Assembly: GCA_026002855.1 (NCBI GenBank)
Contig: BPGD01000001.1
Coordinates: forward strand, 4,100,001-4,164,000
Direction: 5' to 3'
Source of the DNA: Bryobacteraceae bacterium
GTDB lineage: Bacteria > Acidobacteriota > Terriglobia > Bryobacterales > Bryobacteraceae
DNA length: 64,000 nucleotides
A program made the translations under genes and the position numbers. Position 1 is the stretch's first letter. Every line of letters starts with the position of its first letter. Positions 11,720 to 22,568 of this stretch are shown here, piece by piece. The notes under the pieces were generated by a model. That model worked only from the letters and a program-made list of their open reading frames with translations. It was not told where the DNA came from and did not search any database.

Positions 11720-12553
11720 ATGCCGGTGCACGCGACGCGGCTGTTACGCCGCATGCGCGGCGGCGCACAGGCGCACCTGCTGGCCTGTGATGACGGCCGC
11801 TTCTACGTCACCAAGTTCCTCAATAACCCGCAGCACCGCCGCATCCTCGCCAACGAGTGGGCTGCCGCGATCCTGCTTCGCCACCTCGGCATCGCCCACC
11901 CGGATGTCCGCGTCGTCGTAGTCAGCGCCGAACTGCTCGCCGCCGAACCTGACATCCATTTCCAGCTCGGCACCCGCCGCGCGCCGGTCGAGCCCGGCCT
12001 CCACTTCGGCTCGCTGTTCCCCGGCAACCCCGATACGGAAGCCGTCTACGACTTCCTCCCGGATTCGCTCCTTCCCTCCGTGGCCAACCTCGATCACTTC
12101 GCCGGAGCGCTCGTCTTCGACAAATGGACCGCCAACAGCGACTCCCGCCAGGCCATCTTCTTCCGTCGCCGCCTCAGCGACTTCCTCGACCGCGCCGGCC
12201 CGCCCAACCAGAAAGGCTTCATCGCCTGGATGGTCGACCACGGCTACATCTTCGACGGCCCCCACTGGGACTTTCCAGACTCCCCCATCCAGGGCCTCTA
12301 CTTCCGCCCGCTCGTCTACCGCGGCCTGACCTCAATGGAGAGTCTGGAACCCTTTCTCTCCCGTGCCGAGCACTGCCCCGAGGCCCTCTTTGACGAAATC
12401 CTCCGCAGCACCCCTCCGGCCTGGATCGAGGGAGAGGAAGACGCCTGGGAGCGTGTGCTCGAGAAGCTCTTCCACCGCCGCGGCCGGATCGCCGACCTCA
12501 TCCGCGCCACCATCCGCGCCCGCCCCCAGGCGTTTCCGGACTGGCGAGGCTGA
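11720..12553 (+). CDS. HipA-like kinase-fold protein
   Basis: A 277-residue protein resembling the HipA-like kinase domain family. The N-terminal lobe contains GGAQAHLLACDDGRFYVTKF, a nucleotide-binding-like strand pair with a conserved Lys. A central FDKWTANSDSRQAIF (about residues 133-147) looks like the catalytic D-x-W-x-x-N-x-D-R core of HipA/PI4K-like kinases. The C-terminus is helical. There is no HipB-like antitoxin next to it, so it is not an obvious toxin-antitoxin pair. The ATG at 11720 has GAGGG only three bases upstream, so the start is not certain. It may phosphorylate a small molecule or protein; the substrate is unknown. Confidence 0.72.
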   Translation: MPVHATRLLRRMRGGAQAHLLACDDGRFYVTKFLNNPQHRRILANEWAAAILLRHLGIAHPDVRVVVVSAELLAAEPDIHFQLGTRRAPVEPGLHFGSLFPGNPDTEAVYDFLPDSLLPSVANLDHFAGALVFDKWTANSDSRQAIFFRRRLSDFLDRAGPPNQKGFIAWMVDHGYIFDGPHWDFPDSPIQGLYFRPLVYRGLTSMESLEPFLSRAEHCPEALFDEILRSTPPAWIEGEEDAWERVLEKLFHRRGRIADLIRATIRARPQAFPDWRG

Positions 12554-12710
12554 GTCCGCCGGTCGCAGACCGGCTCGGCCCGCCCGCCCCCGCCGTGACT
12601 CCATCCGCACCGGGTATGTTAAGGTATGGAGCGAGTGACCTCCTCGGGCGGGGCGGTTCCGGACGCTCGCTCACCGGCTCCCGTGCCCCTTCCCTGGAGG
12701 CAGATTCCCT

Positions 12711-15170
12711 ATGGCGAAATCTCTGGTCATTGTCGAGTCGCCCGCCAAGGCGAAAACCATCGGCAAGTATCTGGGCAAGGACTTTGCCGTCAAGGCGAGC
12801 CTGGGCCACATCAAGGATCTGCCGAAAAACCAGCTTGCCGTGGACGTCGAAAACGGCTTCGAGCCCACCTATGTCATCATCGAGGGCAAAAAGAAGCTGA
12901 TCGAAGAGCTCCGCAGGGCCGCCCATTCGTCTGACGCCGTCTACCTGGCGGCCGACCCCGACCGCGAGGGCGAGGCCATCTGCTACCACCTCCAGGAGGA
13001 GCTCCAGCCGAAGCGCGGCGGCCGGCCCGCCATCCACCGCGTGACCTTCAACGAGATCACCGCCCCGGCCGTCAAGGCCGCCTTCCAGCACCCGCGGCCG
13101 GTGGACATGAACCTCGTCAACGCCCAGCAGGCCCGGCGCGTGCTCGACCGGCTCGTCGGCTACAAGATCTCTCCCCTGCTCTGGGACAAGGTGCGCCGCG
13201 GCCTGTCAGCCGGCCGCGTCCAGACCGTCGCCCTGCGCCTTATCACCGACCGCGAGAAGGAAATCCGCGCCTTCGTCCGGCGGGAATACTGGACCATCGG
13301 CGTCCACCTGGCGGCCAAAAAGCCGCCGGTGCTGAAAACGCAGCTCGTCAAGAGGGACGGCGAAAACCTCGAGATCCCCGATCAGGGCACCGCCGAGTCC
13401 ATCACCCGGGCGCTGGAACACGCGCAGTTCACCGTCCAGTCTGTGGTCACGCGCGAGAAGCGCCGCAACCCGGTGCCTCCGTTCATCACCTCAACGCTCC
13501 AGCAGGAAGCGGCCCGCAAGCTCCGCTTCAGCGTGAAGCGCACGATGATGCTCGCCCAGCGCCTCTACGAAGGCATCGAACTGGGTCCGGAAGGCGCCGT
13601 CGGCCTCATCACCTACATGCGCACGGACTCGACGCGCGTCAGCGACGAAGCCCTGCGCGAGGTCCGCAACTTTATCGAAACGCGCTTCGACCGCCGTTAC
13701 CTGCCCGAGACGCCCAACTATTACAAGTCCAAAAAAGGCGCCCAGGACGCCCATGAGGCCATCCGGCCCACCTCGGTCTACCGCGACCCGGATGCCGTCG
13801 CCGCGTTCCTCTCCGAGGACGAGCTGAAGCTCTACCGCCTCATCTGGCAGCGTTTCATCGCCAGCCAGATGACCCCGGCCGTCTACGACCAGACAACCGT
13901 CGAGGTCGCCGCCACCGGAAGCGACGGCGCCCGCTACCTGATGCGCGCCACCGGCAGCGTGCCGAAATTCGAGGGCTTCCAGGCGATCTACCGCGAGGGC
14001 AAGGATCAGAAGGACGAAGAGGACGAGGAGGAGCACACGCGGCTGCCCGCCGTCGAGCCGGGCGAGACGCTGAAACTGCGCTCCATCCACCCCGAGCAGC
14101 ACTTCACCGAGCCGCCGCCGCGCTACACCGAGGCCACGCTCGTCAAGGAACTGGAGGCCGACGGCGTCGGCCGGCCGTCTACCTACGCCTCCATCCTCAC
14201 CACCATCCAGGACCGCGAGTATGTCAAAAAGGAAGGCGGCAAGTTCGTCCCCACCGAGCTTGGCATGATTGTCTCCGACCTGCTCGTGGAAAACTTCGCC
14301 GACATCTTCGACGTCGGCTACACCGCTCGCATGGAAGAGGAGCTCGACGAGGTCGAAGAGGGCCGCCGGGACTGGCGCGATCTGATGCGCGAATTCTACG
14401 AGCGCTTCGTCAACGACCTGGCACGCGCCGAGCAGCAGATGCGCGACATCAAGCGCATGGAAATGCCCACTGACCAGACCTGCGACCGCTGTGGCAAGCC
14501 AATGGTCATCAAGTGGGGCAAGCACGGCTCCTTCCTGGCCTGCTCGGGCTATCCCGAATGCACCAACACACGCCAGCTCACCCGCGGACTCCACGAGCTG
14601 AACGGCTCGGGCGAAGGCGAGGTGATCGAGGTGAGCGAGCAGGACGCCACCGAGTATTGCCCCAACTGCGGCCGCGAAATGGTGCTCAAGAAGGGCCGCT
14701 TCGGCTCGTTCCTCGCCTGCTCGGGCTACCCGGATTGCAAGACCACGAAACAGCTCGGCCAGGCGCAGAAGAAGCCCGACGTGCCGCTCGAAGAGAAATG
14801 CCCCGAATGCGGCCATCATCTGGTCATCAAACACGGACGCTTCGGCGAATTCACCGCCTGCTCGAATTACCCGAAGTGCAAGTACGTCAAGCAGCAGACC
14901 ACCGGCATCGCCTGTCCGCAATGCGGGCAGGGCGAGCTCATCCAGCGCCGCTCCCGCCGCGGCAAGACCTTCTACGGCTGCAACCGGTACCCTGAGTGCG
15001 ACTTCGTCGCCTGGGCCCGGCCGGTTCCAGAGAGGTGTCCCGAATGCGGCTCGCCGTATCTGATCGAGAAGAACCTGAAGAAAGGCGCCGTACTCGCCTG
15101 TCCACAGAAGGGTTGCAAGTTCCAGAAGGAGGCGGTGCCGACCGAAACCGCCGGAATGGTCCAGCCGTGA
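12711..15170 (+). CDS. topA: DNA topoisomerase I with five C-terminal zinc ribbons
   Basis: Type IA topoisomerase of 819 residues that relaxes negative supercoils. The Toprim domain comes first (residues 3-115; VESPAKAKTIGKYLG, DPDREGEAICYHL). The active-site tyrosine is Tyr302 in GLITYMRTDSTRVS. The C-terminus carries five four-cysteine ribbons between about residue 590 and 805, each of the form C-x2-C-G ... GSFLACSGYP-x-C or a variant. The last two (SRRGKTFYGCNRYPEC and LKKGAVLACPQKGC) are more divergent. GGAGG lies ten bases before the ATG. The stop overlaps the GTG of the following methyltransferase, so the two genes are probably co-transcribed although functionally unrelated. Confidence 0.97.
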   Translation: MAKSLVIVESPAKAKTIGKYLGKDFAVKASLGHIKDLPKNQLAVDVENGFEPTYVIIEGKKKLIEELRRAAHSSDAVYLAADPDREGEAICYHLQEELQPKRGGRPAIHRVTFNEITAPAVKAAFQHPRPVDMNLVNAQQARRVLDRLVGYKISPLLWDKVRRGLSAGRVQTVALRLITDREKEIRAFVRREYWTIGVHLAAKKPPVLKTQLVKRDGENLEIPDQGTAESITRALEHAQFTVQSVVTREKRRNPVPPFITSTLQQEAARKLRFSVKRTMMLAQRLYEGIELGPEGAVGLITYMRTDSTRVSDEALREVRNFIETRFDRRYLPETPNYYKSKKGAQDAHEAIRPTSVYRDPDAVAAFLSEDELKLYRLIWQRFIASQMTPAVYDQTTVEVAATGSDGARYLMRATGSVPKFEGFQAIYREGKDQKDEEDEEEHTRLPAVEPGETLKLRSIHPEQHFTEPPPRYTEATLVKELEADGVGRPSTYASILTTIQDREYVKKEGGKFVPTELGMIVSDLLVENFADIFDVGYTARMEEELDEVEEGRRDWRDLMREFYERFVNDLARAEQQMRDIKRMEMPTDQTCDRCGKPMVIKWGKHGSFLACSGYPECTNTRQLTRGLHELNGSGEGEVIEVSEQDATEYCPNCGREMVLKKGRFGSFLACSGYPDCKTTKQLGQAQKKPDVPLEEKCPECGHHLVIKHGRFGEFTACSNYPKCKYVKQQTTGIACPQCGQGELIQRRSRRGKTFYGCNRYPECDFVAWARPVPERCPECGSPYLIEKNLKKGAVLACPQKGCKFQKEAVPTETAGMVQP

Positions 15171-16147
15171 GAGCCTCCTCGCACCGACTGTGGCGCTGGA
15201 TCGGGGCGACCGCCTGCCTCGCCTTCCTCCTTCTCGGCGCCACCGTCCTGTTCCCGCCCGCCAGGCGGGCTCTGGCCAGTACCGAGACGGGGAAAGTGCT
15301 GAGATACGGCTGGCAGGCCGTTCTCGCCGAGAATCCCGTCTGCCCCACCCTTCAGGCATTCCAGGGATTGCACGAAGCCTACAGGACACACCGCGCCAGC
15401 GCCCGCCTCGCGCACGCTCTCCGCCCCGTTCAGACCGACGGCCACGGATACCGGCTCTGGGACAGCCCGCTGGGCCAGTGGTGGTTTCCCAAGGATACCA
15501 GCGAAAATAACATCCGCTTCGCGCTCGCCCAGTATGAGGTCACCGCCTATCCGGGGCTTACGATCCGCCCGGGGAACGTCGTGCTCGACTGCGGCGGCTA
15601 CGTCGGCGACTGGACCCACTGGGCCCTCCGCGCCGGTGCCGCCCGCGTCATCATCGTCGAACCCGCCCCCGCCCAGGTGGAATGCATCCGCCGCAATCTG
15701 GCCGCACCCATCCGCGAGGGCCGCGTGACCGTCGTCGCCAAGGGACTCTGGGACGAACCCGGCACCCTCAAGATGCGCGTCATCCCGGGTAACCCCGCTG
15801 CCAACTACGTCGCCGAGGACGCCCGCGGGGAAACCGAAACGGTCGAACTGACCACCATCGACGACCTGGTCACCCAGCTCGGGCTGGAACGCCTCGATGC
15901 CATCAAGATGGACATCGAAGGCGCCGAAGTCCGCGCCCTCCGCGGCGCCCGCCGCACCATTCAGCGCTTCCGCCCCCAGCTCGCCGTGGCCACCGAGCAC
16001 ACCCGCGACGTCGTCCAGAACAACCGCAACGTCATCGAAACCATGCGCCAGATCGCCCCGGACTATCGCCCCCGCTGCGGCTACTGCATGCTCCGGGACG
16101 ATTTCCGCCGCATCGTTCCCGAAACGCTCTACTTTTACCCGAACTGA
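15167..16147 (+). CDS. Membrane-anchored FkbM-family methyltransferase
   Basis: A 326-residue protein with one N-terminal membrane segment (about residues 9-30, WIGATACLAFLLLGATVLF) and then an FkbM-type SAM methyltransferase domain. Motif I is VLDCGGYVGDWT (about 145-156) and an acidic VEPAP lies after strand 2. KMDIEGAEVRALRGA (about 246-260) is the hallmark FkbM motif. FkbM enzymes O-methylate sugars, lipids or polyketides. The anchor suggests a membrane-linked acceptor, but no glycosylation or polyketide cluster is adjacent. The GTG start overlaps the topA stop by four bases (GTGA). It ends 70 bases before metY. Confidence 0.85.
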   Translation: MRASSHRLWRWIGATACLAFLLLGATVLFPPARRALASTETGKVLRYGWQAVLAENPVCPTLQAFQGLHEAYRTHRASARLAHALRPVQTDGHGYRLWDSPLGQWWFPKDTSENNIRFALAQYEVTAYPGLTIRPGNVVLDCGGYVGDWTHWALRAGAARVIIVEPAPAQVECIRRNLAAPIREGRVTVVAKGLWDEPGTLKMRVIPGNPAANYVAEDARGETETVELTTIDDLVTQLGLERLDAIKMDIEGAEVRALRGARRTIQRFRPQLAVATEHTRDVVQNNRNVIETMRQIAPDYRPRCGYCMLRDDFRRIVPETLYFYPN

Positions 16148-16187
16148 CCCCCGCCGTCCGTACGCCTCCGCCCGCCCCGACCCTTCC

Positions 16188-17528
<1,341 letters not shown>

Positions 17529-17542
17529 GCCCTCCGTGCCCG

Positions 17543-17572
17543 GGGGAGGGCCGCCCGATGGCCGCCCTCCCC
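17543..17572 (+). terminator. Hairpin after metY (no T-tract)
   Basis: GGGGAGGGC (17543-17551) and GCCCTCCCC (17564-17572) form a perfect 9-bp stem with a 12-base loop, 15 bases after the metY stop. No run of T follows, so it may attenuate rather than terminate, or act with Rho. Confidence 0.38.
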
Positions 17573-17596
17573 GCCCGCTCCGCTACAATCAGGCAT

Positions 17597-17965
17597 ATGC
17601 AGCACTCACCGGGCTTTCTCCGGCTCGTGGAAGAAGCCAAAAGCCGCGTCCGCGAGTTGAGCATTCCCGAATATCTGGACTGGCGCGACTCTGGCAGACA
17701 GCACGTCCTCATTGACACGCGCGAAGAGAGCGAGTGGAAGGCCGGCCGCATCCCGGGCGCCATCCACCTCTGCAAGGGCGTCATCGAGCGGGACATTGAA
17801 CGCACCGTCCCGGACCACTCGGCCACGCTGGTCCTCTATTGCGGCGGCGGCTACCGCAGCGCCCTGGCCGCCGACAATCTCCAGAAGATGGGCTACACAA
17901 ACGTGCTGTCGCTGGCCGGCGGCTGGCGCGACTGGGTGGAGCGCGGGCTGCCCACCGAGCCGTAG
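17597..17965 (+). CDS. Single-domain rhodanese-like sulfurtransferase
   Basis: A 122-residue cytoplasmic rhodanese domain. The conserved parts are LIDTREESEWKAGRIPGAIHL (here from about residue 38 on), then LVLYCGGGYRSALAADNL with the catalytic Cys82 opening the active-site loop CGGGYR. It ends with GGWRDWVERGLP, the usual family C-terminus. It accepts a sulfane sulfur on Cys82 and passes it to an acceptor. Following metY, it plausibly belongs to cysteine/methionine sulfur handling, but the donor is not known. The ATG at 17597 directly precedes the helical lead-in. An in-frame upstream start at 17558 lies within the hairpin and is less likely. Confidence 0.88.
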   Translation: MQHSPGFLRLVEEAKSRVRELSIPEYLDWRDSGRQHVLIDTREESEWKAGRIPGAIHLCKGVIERDIERTVPDHSATLVLYCGGGYRSALAADNLQKMGYTNVLSLAGGWRDWVERGLPTEP

Positions 17966-17998
17966 CCGCCTGCGGTATGCTGGTCAGCCAGGCTCCCC

Positions 17999-20077
17999 AT
18001 GCGCCCCGCTCTTGCCCTGCTGGCCGCCACCCTGCCGGCCTGCGCCCAGCTCGCCCGTCCCATCGCCAGCTATGACATCCGCGCCTCGCTCGACGCGCGC
18101 ACGCACACCATCACGGGTGAGCAGACGCTCACCTGGCACAACGATTCGCCCGACACGATCCCCAACCTCCGCCTGCACCTCTACATGAACGCGTTTCGCA
18201 ACACGCGTTCCACCTTCTATCTCGAATCCGGCGGCCGGCTCCGGGACGACCGCGCCGAACGCGACAGTTGGGGCTGGATCCGGATCCATTCCCTGCGCAC
18301 CGAAGACGGAGCCGATCTCACCGCCGCCCTCCGCTGCGTCTCGCCGGATGACGGCAACCCGGACGACTGCACCGTGGCCGACGTGCCCCTCCCTGCCCCG
18401 GTCCGCCCCTCGCAGACGCTGCGGCTCCATTTCCGCTTCACCACGCAGTTGCCGCGGGTGTTCGCCCGCACCGGTTACCACGGCGATTTCCACCTGGCCG
18501 GCCAGTGGTTTCCCAAAATCGGCGTCTGGGAAACGCGCGGATTTCGCGGGCGCGAATCCGCCGGATGGAACTGCCACCAATTTCACGCCAACTCGGAATT
18601 TTACTCGAATTTCGGCGATTATCGCGTGGAAATTACCGCGCCTTCCCGTTTCGTCGTCGGCGCTACCGGAGAATTGGTCCGCCGCACGGACGACCCCGCG
18701 CGGCACACCTCCACCTGGCTGTTCATCCAGCCTTCGGTCACCGATTTTGCCTGGACCGCCCAGCCGGGCTTTCTCCGCCTGGAGCGGCTCTTTGACGCCC
18801 GCCAGGCAGTCACGCGCGCGGAACTCGAGCATGTCGCCCTCCTGCACCGGATTCCGGTGGAAGACGCCGCCCTGTCCGATGTCCGCATGATCGCCCTCAT
18901 CCAGCCGGAGCATGCCGGCCAGATCGACCGCCACTTCCGCGCTCTCTCCACCGCAATCAAATATTTCGGCCTCTGGTACGGACGCTACCCGTACCGGACC
19001 ATCACGGTGGTCGACCCGCCCTACGGGGCCGGGGGCGCGGGCGGCATGGAATATCCGACTTTCATCACTGCCGGCACATCCTTCCGGCTGCCCCCGGACG
19101 TCCTTTCGCTGGAACTGGTCACCGTCCACGAATTCGGCCACCAGTTCTGGATGCAGCTCGTCGCCTCCAACGAGTTCGAAGAATCCTGGCTGGACGAAGG
19201 GTTCAATACCTATTCGACTGGCAGAATCGTGGACGCCGTCTACGGCGGCACGGCGCTTCCAGCCACCGTCTTCGGACACAACCTGGCCTCGCTGCTCGGC
19301 CTGCCGCGGCTTACCCAGCAGTCCATGGACCGCATCGCCCACCTTGCCTACCCGGTGCGCGATCCGCTCGCCCGGTCTGCATGGGAGTTCTACGACTCGG
19401 GCAGCTACGCTGTCAGCTCGTATTCCCGTACGGCCGTGGCGCTGCGCTCGCTCGAGCGGCTCCTGGGCGCGGACACGATGGCGCGCGTCATGCGCGCCTA
19501 CCATCAGCGCTGGCGTTTCCGCCACCCCTCATCCAGGGACTTCCAGCAGGTGGCCGAGGAGGTCTCCGGGCGCGATCTCGACTGGTTCTTTGACCAGTTT
19601 GTCTTCGGCGCCCGCCGTCTGGATGACGCCATCAGCGAAATCGGCAGCCGGCGCCTCTCCACGCCCGCCGGCGTCTTCGAAAAAGGCGAAAAATTCGAGA
19701 CCATTTCCGTGCAGGAGGCGGAGAAAAAAGACCGGGAACGCGAAAAACGCGGCGAGCATTTTCTCTACGAATCCTGGGTCAAGGCCGAGCGTCTTGGCGA
19801 TGCCTCCGTTCCGCAGGAGATCGAGGTCCACTTCGAGGACGGCCACGTCGAGCGCCGCTCCTTCGGCGCCGGCGCCCGCTGGGTGAAGTTCTCCTTCGTC
19901 CGCCCCTCCCGGATCGCGTCGGCGGTGGTGGATCCGGACCGCAAATACCAGCTTGACCTCTGCTTCGCCAACAACAGCCGGACTGAAAGGCTCCAGCTTC
20001 CGCTCGCGGGAAGCTGGCCGCTTCGGCTGCTGTTTTGGGCGCAGAACGTGCTGCTGTGGATTTCCGCGCTCGCCTGA
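17999..20077 (+). CDS. Secreted M1-family zinc metallopeptidase
   Basis: A 692-residue peptidase with a short signal-like N-terminus (MRPALALLAATLPACAQL) and an N-terminal beta-rich M1 domain. The catalytic zinc site is HEFGH (His377, Glu378, His381) with the third ligand Glu400 in EESWLDEGFNTY, the exact HExxH-x18-E spacing. In place of the aminopeptidase GAMEN exopeptidase motif it has GGMEYPT, as in many bacterial M1-like proteins of uncertain aminopeptidase activity. A charged helix (about 560-590, EKKDREREKRGE) and a hydrophobic C-terminal segment follow, so the protein may be membrane-tethered. The next membrane-protein gene starts 13 bases downstream and is probably co-expressed. Confidence 0.88.
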   Translation: MRPALALLAATLPACAQLARPIASYDIRASLDARTHTITGEQTLTWHNDSPDTIPNLRLHLYMNAFRNTRSTFYLESGGRLRDDRAERDSWGWIRIHSLRTEDGADLTAALRCVSPDDGNPDDCTVADVPLPAPVRPSQTLRLHFRFTTQLPRVFARTGYHGDFHLAGQWFPKIGVWETRGFRGRESAGWNCHQFHANSEFYSNFGDYRVEITAPSRFVVGATGELVRRTDDPARHTSTWLFIQPSVTDFAWTAQPGFLRLERLFDARQAVTRAELEHVALLHRIPVEDAALSDVRMIALIQPEHAGQIDRHFRALSTAIKYFGLWYGRYPYRTITVVDPPYGAGGAGGMEYPTFITAGTSFRLPPDVLSLELVTVHEFGHQFWMQLVASNEFEESWLDEGFNTYSTGRIVDAVYGGTALPATVFGHNLASLLGLPRLTQQSMDRIAHLAYPVRDPLARSAWEFYDSGSYAVSSYSRTAVALRSLERLLGADTMARVMRAYHQRWRFRHPSSRDFQQVAEEVSGRDLDWFFDQFVFGARRLDDAISEIGSRRLSTPAGVFEKGEKFETISVQEAEKKDREREKRGEHFLYESWVKAERLGDASVPQEIEVHFEDGHVERRSFGAGARWVKFSFVRPSRIASAVVDPDRKYQLDLCFANNSRTERLQLPLAGSWPLRLLFWAQNVLLWISALA

Positions 20078-20090
20078 GGAGAATCCGCGC

Positions 20091-21008
20091 ATGCTGCCCC
20101 TCATCGCCTTCTGGAAGGGTCTGGAGCGCGCGGCCCGCCGCAGGCGCCTGCTGGTTCTCTACTGGTTCTTCCACACGCTGTTTGCACTGGCCGTGGCGCT
20201 GCCGGCGGCCGCGGTGGCCCTGCCGCCGCTGCTGCACTCACGCCTGGCTGAGGAGCTGATGAAGCAGTTTGATCTCGCCTGGCTGGCCGAGCTCTACGCC
20301 TCGGGCGGCCGCGAGGCCGCCCCTTCCGTTCTGGCGGCTGCCGCCTTGGCGGCCGTGGTGGTCTGGCTCGGCGCCATCTTTCTTGCCGGCGGCGCCGTTC
20401 CGCTGCTGGCCGATCCAGATTGTGCTGACTTGCCGGCCCGCTTCTGGCAAAATGCGGGCCGGAATTTCTGGCGGTTTTTCCGGCTTTCCCTGTATTTCCT
20501 CGTCCTTTACGCGGCCGTTTACGCCTCACTGGGGCTCATTCGAACGGCGGCGCGCGCCCTTTGGGGCGATGGACTCGCCGCCGCCCCGCTGGTCTATGCC
20601 GACTGGCTCCGCCTCGCCCTGCTGATCCTCGCCTTCGGACTGCTTTCGACGGCCGCCGCCTTGGCCAGGGTCCGCCTGGTGCTGGCCGATTCCCGCCACA
20701 GCCTGCTCGCCTGCCTCGGCTCGGTGCGGCTGGCGCTGCGGAACCTGGGTGTCGTTTTCTGGCTCTGGGCCTGCTTTGCCGCCGCCGGGCTCGCAGCCGC
20801 CTGGCTCTACCTGCGCGCCGCCGCTCGCCTGGAACCGGCGCCGGCCCTGCTGCCCCTTCTTGTCCTGCTCCAGCAGGCTTATGTGTTCGTGCAAATCTGT
20901 CTGCGCCTGGCGATGTGGGGTGCCGCGGCCGAGCTCGATCCGCTCTTGCGGCCGCTTCCGGCGGCCGAGCCGGTGGCGCCCGCCGCAGCCCCGGAATACG
21001 AGATCTGA
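20091..21008 (+). CDS. Polytopic membrane protein of unknown function
   Basis: A 305-residue integral membrane protein with about six hydrophobic segments (first near residues 20-48, WFFHTLFALAVALPAAAVAL) and a Pro/Ala-rich cytoplasmic tail. GAGGAGA eight bases upstream fixes the ATG at 20091. It has no motif I can assign. The overall layout (paired long helices, large loop after the second) resembles uncharacterised membrane proteins that accompany M1-like peptidases and ABC-2 permeases. It follows the M1 peptidase after 13 bases, so the two likely work together at the membrane, but this is inference. Confidence 0.75.
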   Translation: MLPLIAFWKGLERAARRRRLLVLYWFFHTLFALAVALPAAAVALPPLLHSRLAEELMKQFDLAWLAELYASGGREAAPSVLAAAALAAVVVWLGAIFLAGGAVPLLADPDCADLPARFWQNAGRNFWRFFRLSLYFLVLYAAVYASLGLIRTAARALWGDGLAAAPLVYADWLRLALLILAFGLLSTAAALARVRLVLADSRHSLLACLGSVRLALRNLGVVFWLWACFAAAGLAAAWLYLRAAARLEPAPALLPLLVLLQQAYVFVQICLRLAMWGAAAELDPLLRPLPAAEPVAPAAAPEYEI

Positions 21009-21023
21009 CGTGCACGAAAAATG

Positions 21024-21674
21024 TCAGCCGCGCAGCCCGAGCAGGCCCGGCAGCTCGGTCATCGAGTGGATGAGATAATCCGGCGGCGTTTCCTTCAGTG
21101 TCTCGGGGCTGATTCCGTAAGTAACGCCCACCGAACGCACGCCGGCGTTGCGCGCCGTGAGCACGTCGGTGGCCGAATCGCCCACCATCCACGTCTCGGC
21201 CGGCTTCGCGCCGGCCTCCTCGATCAGCGTCCGGATGCCCACCGGGTCCGGCTTCTTCTGCTCGAAGCTGTTGCCGCCGTAAATCTGGAAGAAATATGGC
21301 GCCAGCCCGAGCCCCGCACAGAGATCGCGGGAAAACCGCTGCGGCTTGTTGGTCAGCACGGCCATCTTCACGCCCTGCCGCTGCAGCTTTTCGAGCGTCT
21401 CAACCACGCCCGGATACGGACGAGTGTGGTCGAGCATGTGCTCGCGGTAATAACTGAGAAAGAAGCTGAGCGCCTCCTGGACCTGTTCCTCCGTGGCCTC
21501 CGGACCCATCGCCCGCCGGATGAGCACGGGAGCCCCGTTGCCCACGTAGGAGGCGACGAGATCGTGCGGAAGCGGCGGTAGCCCCATGTAAGCGCGGGAC
21601 GCGTTGACTGAGTTGCACAGGTCGTCGACGGAATCCACCAGCGTCCCGTCGAGATCGAAGATCACCAGCGCCAT
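21024..21674 (-). CDS. gph: HAD-superfamily phosphatase, phosphoglycolate-phosphatase type
   Basis: A 216-residue HAD hydrolase with motif I FDLDGTLVDS (Asp7, Asp9), a helical cap domain (residues 15-85), motif II LTNKP, motif III EQKKPDP and motif IV VGDSATDVLTARNAG. These match Gph/PGP-type enzymes that remove phosphate from 2-phosphoglycolate. The ATG at 21674 begins the conserved MALVIFDLDG; the frame runs further upstream but without a conserved sequence. It converges with the membrane protein gene. The exact substrate is inferred from family resemblance. Confidence 0.86.
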   Translation of the reverse strand: MALVIFDLDGTLVDSVDDLCNSVNASRAYMGLPPLPHDLVASYVGNGAPVLIRRAMGPEATEEQVQEALSFFLSYYREHMLDHTRPYPGVVETLEKLQRQGVKMAVLTNKPQRFSRDLCAGLGLAPYFFQIYGGNSFEQKKPDPVGIRTLIEEAGAKPAETWMVGDSATDVLTARNAGVRSVGVTYGISPETLKETPPDYLIHSMTELPGLLGLRG

Positions 21675-21723
21675 CTGCCTGCTTTCAGTGTACCCGGCCC
21701 CGCCGCAAGGCCGGCCCTTCCGC

Positions 21724-22461
21724 TCACCCGGTGAGCGCCGCGAAGCCCATCTTGGCCAGCACGTAGACAAACCACGGCACGAGCACGCCCCACAGTGCCC
21801 GCCCAAAAGGCAGCTTCTTTTTCCCGCAGTAGGCAGAGAATCCGGCCGCGATCAGCACAATCGTCCAGAGCGTGAACAGATCGATGGACGACGCCAGGCT
21901 GCGCAGCCACGCCGCCGTGTCGCGCGAAAGAAAGGATCCGATGCTCAGGCCGCCGGCCTCCTGGGCATCAAAGTCATCGGGAGACTTCAGATACAGCAGC
22001 GCGAAAAACATCACGTTTCCGGCTGCCGCCGGCGGCAGCCAGGAGTACGCAGTGATGTTGAGCGCGTGCCGGTAGCGTACATCGGCATCCAGCAGCATCC
22101 TGAAGCTGAACAGCAGAACGCCCGCCACCGCCAGCAATCCGCCGGCAATCGCCAGTGGCGGCAGCACTCGCACCGCCACCGGCATGAATCTCCGCTGCGA
22201 TTCCATCACCTGCATCCGCTGTTCGGGGCTCATTTCCTGAAGGCGCGGGTTCTGCTCCATCGCCTGCCGGATCATCCTCTCGTAGCCGACACGCTGCACC
22301 ATCGCCGTCACCGCGACGACGTTCATCAGGATCAGAATCGCCGCAATCAGCCACCAGCGGCCCCGCTCGGCAATATCGGCAAACACGCCGGACGGGTCCG
22401 TGAACACGCCCAGGATCCGCTGAAGTTCCGTGAGGTTTGGCCTATCGTTCGGGGTTGTCAT
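21724..22461 (-). CDS. YIP1-family membrane protein
   Basis: A 245-residue protein with a soluble N-terminus (residues 1-35) and five predicted membrane segments, starting near WWLIAAILILMNVVAVTAMV. It matches the bacterial YIP1 (Yip1 domain) layout. A cytosolic loop with EQNPRLQEMSPEQRMQVMES lies between helices 1 and 2. GGAGG six bases before the ATG supports the start. Function is unknown in bacteria; in Acidobacteriota these often accompany ABC transporters or efflux operons, but here it sits alone between gph and the divergent anmK. Confidence 0.75.
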   Translation of the reverse strand: MTTPNDRPNLTELQRILGVFTDPSGVFADIAERGRWWLIAAILILMNVVAVTAMVQRVGYERMIRQAMEQNPRLQEMSPEQRMQVMESQRRFMPVAVRVLPPLAIAGGLLAVAGVLLFSFRMLLDADVRYRHALNITAYSWLPPAAAGNVMFFALLYLKSPDDFDAQEAGGLSIGSFLSRDTAAWLRSLASSIDLFTLWTIVLIAAGFSAYCGKKKLPFGRALWGVLVPWFVYVLAKMGFAALTG

Positions 22462-22568
22462 GGCAATCCTCCTTACTTTACGCCCGGCCGGCCCGGTTTG
22501 TTCTGCTCCCGGTTCAAAATCCTGCTGCCGCCCGCGCTCCCCGCCGCCCGGCTATCCTGTAAGAGCCC

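Noticed and set aside
13491-15389. A 632-codon minus-strand ORF antisense to topA
   Set aside because: The plus strand encodes a full-length topoisomerase with its zinc ribbons; the antisense product has no recognisable feature.
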